Position numbers and translations under genes: made by a program. Under the pieces are notes generated by a model. It was not told the DNA's origin and searched no databases. It worked only from the letters and a program-made list of their open reading frames with translations. This document shows positions 61,896 through 64,000 of a DNA stretch of 64,000 nucleotides, in pieces. Each line of letters starts with the position of its first letter. Positions within the stretch are counted from its first letter, which is position 1. Source of the DNA: Pseudomonas capsici (GTDB lineage: Bacteria > Pseudomonadota > Gammaproteobacteria > Pseudomonadales > Pseudomonadaceae); the NCBI RefSeq assembly GCF_017165765.1, contig NZ_JAFGZD010000022.1, forward strand, positions 18,593-82,592, read 5' to 3'.

Positions 61896-63788
61896 ATGCC
61901 AGCCTTGAACATCGCCTATCCGGCTTCTGCCAGCGTCACAGCATATGAAGACGAGCTTTCCGACATCGATCTCTTGCACAGCATCAGTACCGAACTGATC
62001 GGTGAGCAGGACCTGGCGACACTCTACGGCAAGATCGTGAATGCCGCGGTCTGCATCACCGGTTCACAGTTTGGAACGATGCAATTGCTTTGCCCTCAGG
62101 GGCATAGCTCTGGCCGTGGCGGCATGTTGCAACTCCTGTGCTCGCGCGGGTTACCGGAAGAGGCTGTCGGATTCTGGCAATGGGTAAGTCCGAACGCCCA
62201 CAGCAGTTGTACGATGGCACTCAAACTCGGTCAGCGGGCAATCATTCCCGACTTTGAACAATGGGCTGAGATCGCCGGTACGGAAGACCTGCTTGCGTTT
62301 CGACGCACCGGTATCCGCTCCGCTCAGACGACACCGCTGATGTCGCGTACTGGCAACTTGCTGGGGATGATCTCGACACATTGGAGCAAGCCACACCAGC
62401 CTTCCAGGCGAGATCTGCGACTGCTCGATATTCTGGCACGACAGGCCGCCGATCTGCTGGAGCGCACGATGGCCGAGGAGGCATTGCGCGCCCGCGAGCA
62501 GGAACTGGAACGTACTTGCACCACGCTGCGTGAAATCGAAGAACAGCAACGTCAGACCGAAGCCAAGCTGCGCAGTCTGAACGAAACACTCGAAGAACAT
62601 GTGGCCGAGCGAACGGCCAAGCTGATGCAGGTTGAGGAAAAGCTGCGCCAGTCGCAGAAGATGGAAGCCGTTGGCCAATTGACCGGCGGCCTTGCCCATG
62701 ACTTCAACAACCTTGTCGCAGGTATTTCGGGCTCACTTGAGCTGATGAGCAAACGAATCGCTCAAGGACGTCTGGGTGAAATCGACAAGTACCTGACGGC
62801 GGCACAAAACTCTGCCAAACGAGCAGCAGCCCTGACTCATCGCCTTCTGGCCTTCTCACGTCGGCAGACGCTGGAGCCGCGTCCCACCAACGTCAACACA
62901 CTGATGTATGGCATGAGCGAGCTGATTCAGCGCACCGTCGGGCCGGGCATTGTGGTCGAAACCGTAGGTGCCGCAAACCTGTGGCCAGCATTCGTCGATG
63001 CGAGCCAACTGGAAAATGCCCTGCTCAACCTCTGCCTGAACGCAAGGGACGCGATGCCTGACGGTGGCCGCATCACCATTGAAACTGCCAACCAATGGAT
63101 GGATCGTAAAGCAGCCCATGCTCACAGCATGTCCGAAGGGCAATATTTGTGTCTGTGCGTAAGCGATACGGGCACAGGCATGCCACCCGAGATAATGGCC
63201 CACGTCTTTGAGCCATTCTTCACAACCAAGCCGATCGGCCAGGGCACTGGCCTGGGGCTGTCAATGATCTATGGCTTCGCTCAACAGTCTGGCGGCCAGG
63301 TCCGTATCAGCTCCAAGGTAGGTGAAGGCACCACGCTATTCATCTACCTGCCCCGCTACAACGGAGAGGTACTGCCTCATGAGCACACGCTCGGCACCGG
63401 GCAGGAAACCGCCAAACAACCCGGTGGCACCGTATTGCTCGTGGATGACGATCCTACCGTGCGCATGCTTCTGGCCGATGTGCTGAACGAACTCGGGCAT
63501 ACCGTAATCGAGGCGGCCGATAGCGCAGCAGGACTCAAGCTGCTGCGCTCGCGTATGCACATTGATTTACTCGTCACAGATGTCGGATTGCCCGGCGGCA
63601 TGAACGGGCGGCAGATGGCCGACGCCGGGTTGCAGCTTCGCCCTGGTTTGAAGACCCTGTTCATCACCGGCTATGCGGAGAATGCGGCTCTCGGCAACGG
63701 CCAGCTTAAAGCAGGCATGCAGGTACTGACCAAACCATTCGCGGTCGAGGCTCTTGGGGAGCGCGTAGGCGAGCTATTGGGCATGTAA
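61896..63788 (+). CDS. GAF-domain hybrid sensor histidine kinase
   Basis: A 630-residue cytoplasmic protein without membrane segments. A GAF-like domain fills about residues 25-190 (LYGKIVNAAVCITGSQFGTMQLL, TTPLMSRTGNLLGMISTHW), a coiled coil about 190-255, then an H-box GGLAHDFNNLVAG with His268, an ATPase domain (LNLCLNARDAM, DTGTGMPPEIM, GQGTGLGLSMIYGF), and a C-terminal receiver (TVLLVDDDPTVRML; phosphoacceptor Asp562 in LLVTDVGLPGG; LTKPF). The lack of a phosphotransfer domain means a separate output partner is expected. No chromophore cysteine or PAS/PHY module of a phytochrome is apparent. The start is ATG 61896 with AGGAG upstream. Signal and target unknown. Confidence 0.88.
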   Translation: MPALNIAYPASASVTAYEDELSDIDLLHSISTELIGEQDLATLYGKIVNAAVCITGSQFGTMQLLCPQGHSSGRGGMLQLLCSRGLPEEAVGFWQWVSPNAHSSCTMALKLGQRAIIPDFEQWAEIAGTEDLLAFRRTGIRSAQTTPLMSRTGNLLGMISTHWSKPHQPSRRDLRLLDILARQAADLLERTMAEEALRAREQELERTCTTLREIEEQQRQTEAKLRSLNETLEEHVAERTAKLMQVEEKLRQSQKMEAVGQLTGGLAHDFNNLVAGISGSLELMSKRIAQGRLGEIDKYLTAAQNSAKRAAALTHRLLAFSRRQTLEPRPTNVNTLMYGMSELIQRTVGPGIVVETVGAANLWPAFVDASQLENALLNLCLNARDAMPDGGRITIETANQWMDRKAAHAHSMSEGQYLCLCVSDTGTGMPPEIMAHVFEPFFTTKPIGQGTGLGLSMIYGFAQQSGGQVRISSKVGEGTTLFIYLPRYNGEVLPHEHTLGTGQETAKQPGGTVLLVDDDPTVRMLLADVLNELGHTVIEAADSAAGLKLLRSRMHIDLLVTDVGLPGGMNGRQMADAGLQLRPGLKTLFITGYAENAALGNGQLKAGMQVLTKPFAVEALGERVGELLGM

Positions 63789-63824
63789 CCCAACACAGAA
63801 ACTCTTTAGATCGTCCCGGATAAT

Positions 63825-63843
63825 CGCTCCCCTTGCGGGAGCG
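63825..63843 (+). terminator. Hairpin after the hybrid kinase gene
   Basis: CGCTCCC and GGGAGCG pair perfectly with a 5-base loop, 37 bases after the stop. It is followed by GATTGATTGG, so the T run is poor. Confidence 0.5.
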
Positions 63844-63880
63844 GATTGATTGGCTCTGTATGCGTCAAGTGTTGCACGTG

Positions 63881-63916
63881 GGAGGCAGCTTGCTGGCGAC
63901 TTCAACCTGTCGCCAG
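63881..63916. repeat. Truncated REP palindrome
   Basis: The 20-mer GGAGGCAGCTTGCTGGCGAC is identical to the arm of the repeat at 48186, but the second arm keeps only GTCGCCAG before diverging. It lies between the kinase gene and the rRNA terminator. Confidence 0.7.
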
Positions 63917-63930
63917 AGCCCGGAAAGACA

Positions 63931-63962
63931 AAACCCCTACCTGCGTGTGCAGATAGGGGTTT
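63931..63962 (-). terminator. Terminator of the ribosomal RNA operon
   Basis: Two 14-base arms (AAACCCCTACCTGC / GCAGATAGGGGTTT) pair with one wobble around a GTGT loop. On the minus strand the stem is followed by TGTCTTTCC. It lies just after the 3' end of the 5S gene. Confidence 0.8.
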
Positions 63963-63971
63963 CGGAATTGA

Positions 63972-64000
63972 ATCTTGACGATGACCTACTCTCACATGGG
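63972..64000 (-). rRNA. rrf: 5S ribosomal RNA, 3' end (cut by window edge)
   Basis: Read on the minus strand the last bases are CCCATGTGAGAGTAGGTCAT followed by CGTCAAG, the conserved 3' end of gammaproteobacterial 5S rRNA. Only about 29 bases are in the window; the rest of the rRNA operon lies to the right. Confidence 0.9.

Noticed and set aside
61896..63788. Bacteriophytochrome reading of the hybrid kinase
   Set aside because: The GAF-like region lacks an evident bilin-binding cysteine and there are no PAS or PHY domains around it.

Overview
The window reads as chromosomal DNA of a fluorescent Pseudomonas, most like the P. syringae group. This is inferred from protein families, synteny and repeat types; no database search was run and the species is not fixed. 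Genes are dense, mostly G/C-rich at third codon positions, with short intergenic gaps holding REP-type palindromes and intrinsic terminators. The window opens inside a galactarate dehydratase gene and ends in the 3' end of a 5S rRNA gene on the minus strand, so a ribosomal operon lies just beyond the right edge.

Layout. 1-3.8 kb: aldarate (galactarate/glucarate) catabolism (garD partial, gudP-type transporter, kdgD) with a FadR/GntR regulator, all on the minus strand. 3.9-7.5 kb: a YddA/SbmA-like ABC exporter and the RoxS/RoxR (RegB/RegA-type) redox two-component system. 7.7-10.2 kb: a SIMPL-domain periplasmic protein and a bacterial homologue of the fungal incompatibility protein HET-C. 10.3-22.8 kb: a large dipeptide uptake locus with three tandem DppA-like binding proteins, an OprD-family porin (OpdP type), a fourth binding protein and DppBCDF. 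It resembles the P. aeruginosa dppA1-dppF locus but lacks psdR and mdpA. 22.9-25.4 kb: a large PepSY/flavodoxin/ferredoxin-reductase fusion behind a good Fur-box match. 25.4-29.1 kb: an A/T-richer accessory island with a 144-bp inverted-repeat element followed by an alpha-xenorhabdolysin (XaxA/XaxB) pore-forming toxin pair and a third helical protein I do not recognise. 29.2-32.5 kb: ornithine decarboxylase speC, an unrecognised 218-residue protein and an AraC regulator. 32.7-35.1 kb: a chemoreceptor and a stand-alone EAL phosphodiesterase. 35.2-38.6 kb: the OpuC osmoprotectant ABC transporter. 38.9-45.8 kb: prfC, a LysR regulator, an MdaB-type quinone reductase, a TSUP transporter with a divergent LysR gene, and gamma-glutamyltransferase. 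46-50.2 kb: an OmpR-type two-component pair convergent with a TonB-dependent receptor. 50.5-52.4 kb: a small protein, mmsB and a DUF3833 lipoprotein. 52.4-61.7 kb: recC-recB-recD with 4-bp start/stop overlaps. 61.9-63.8 kb: a GAF-containing hybrid sensor kinase. 63.8-64 kb: REP fragment, rRNA terminator and 5S end.

What stands out: (i) the three-gene toxin cassette, with a perfect 13-bp hairpin between xaxB and the third gene and an inverted-repeat element just upstream; (ii) a candidate attenuator (promoter-like hexamers, a 35-codon small open frame, an intrinsic terminator) in the leader of speC; (iii) the HET-C homologue; (iv) the tandem expansion of dipeptide-binding proteins with multiple stem-loops and TTG starts in the opdP-dppA4 unit; and (v) iron-linked signals at the flavoreductase and at the two-component/TonB-receptor locus.
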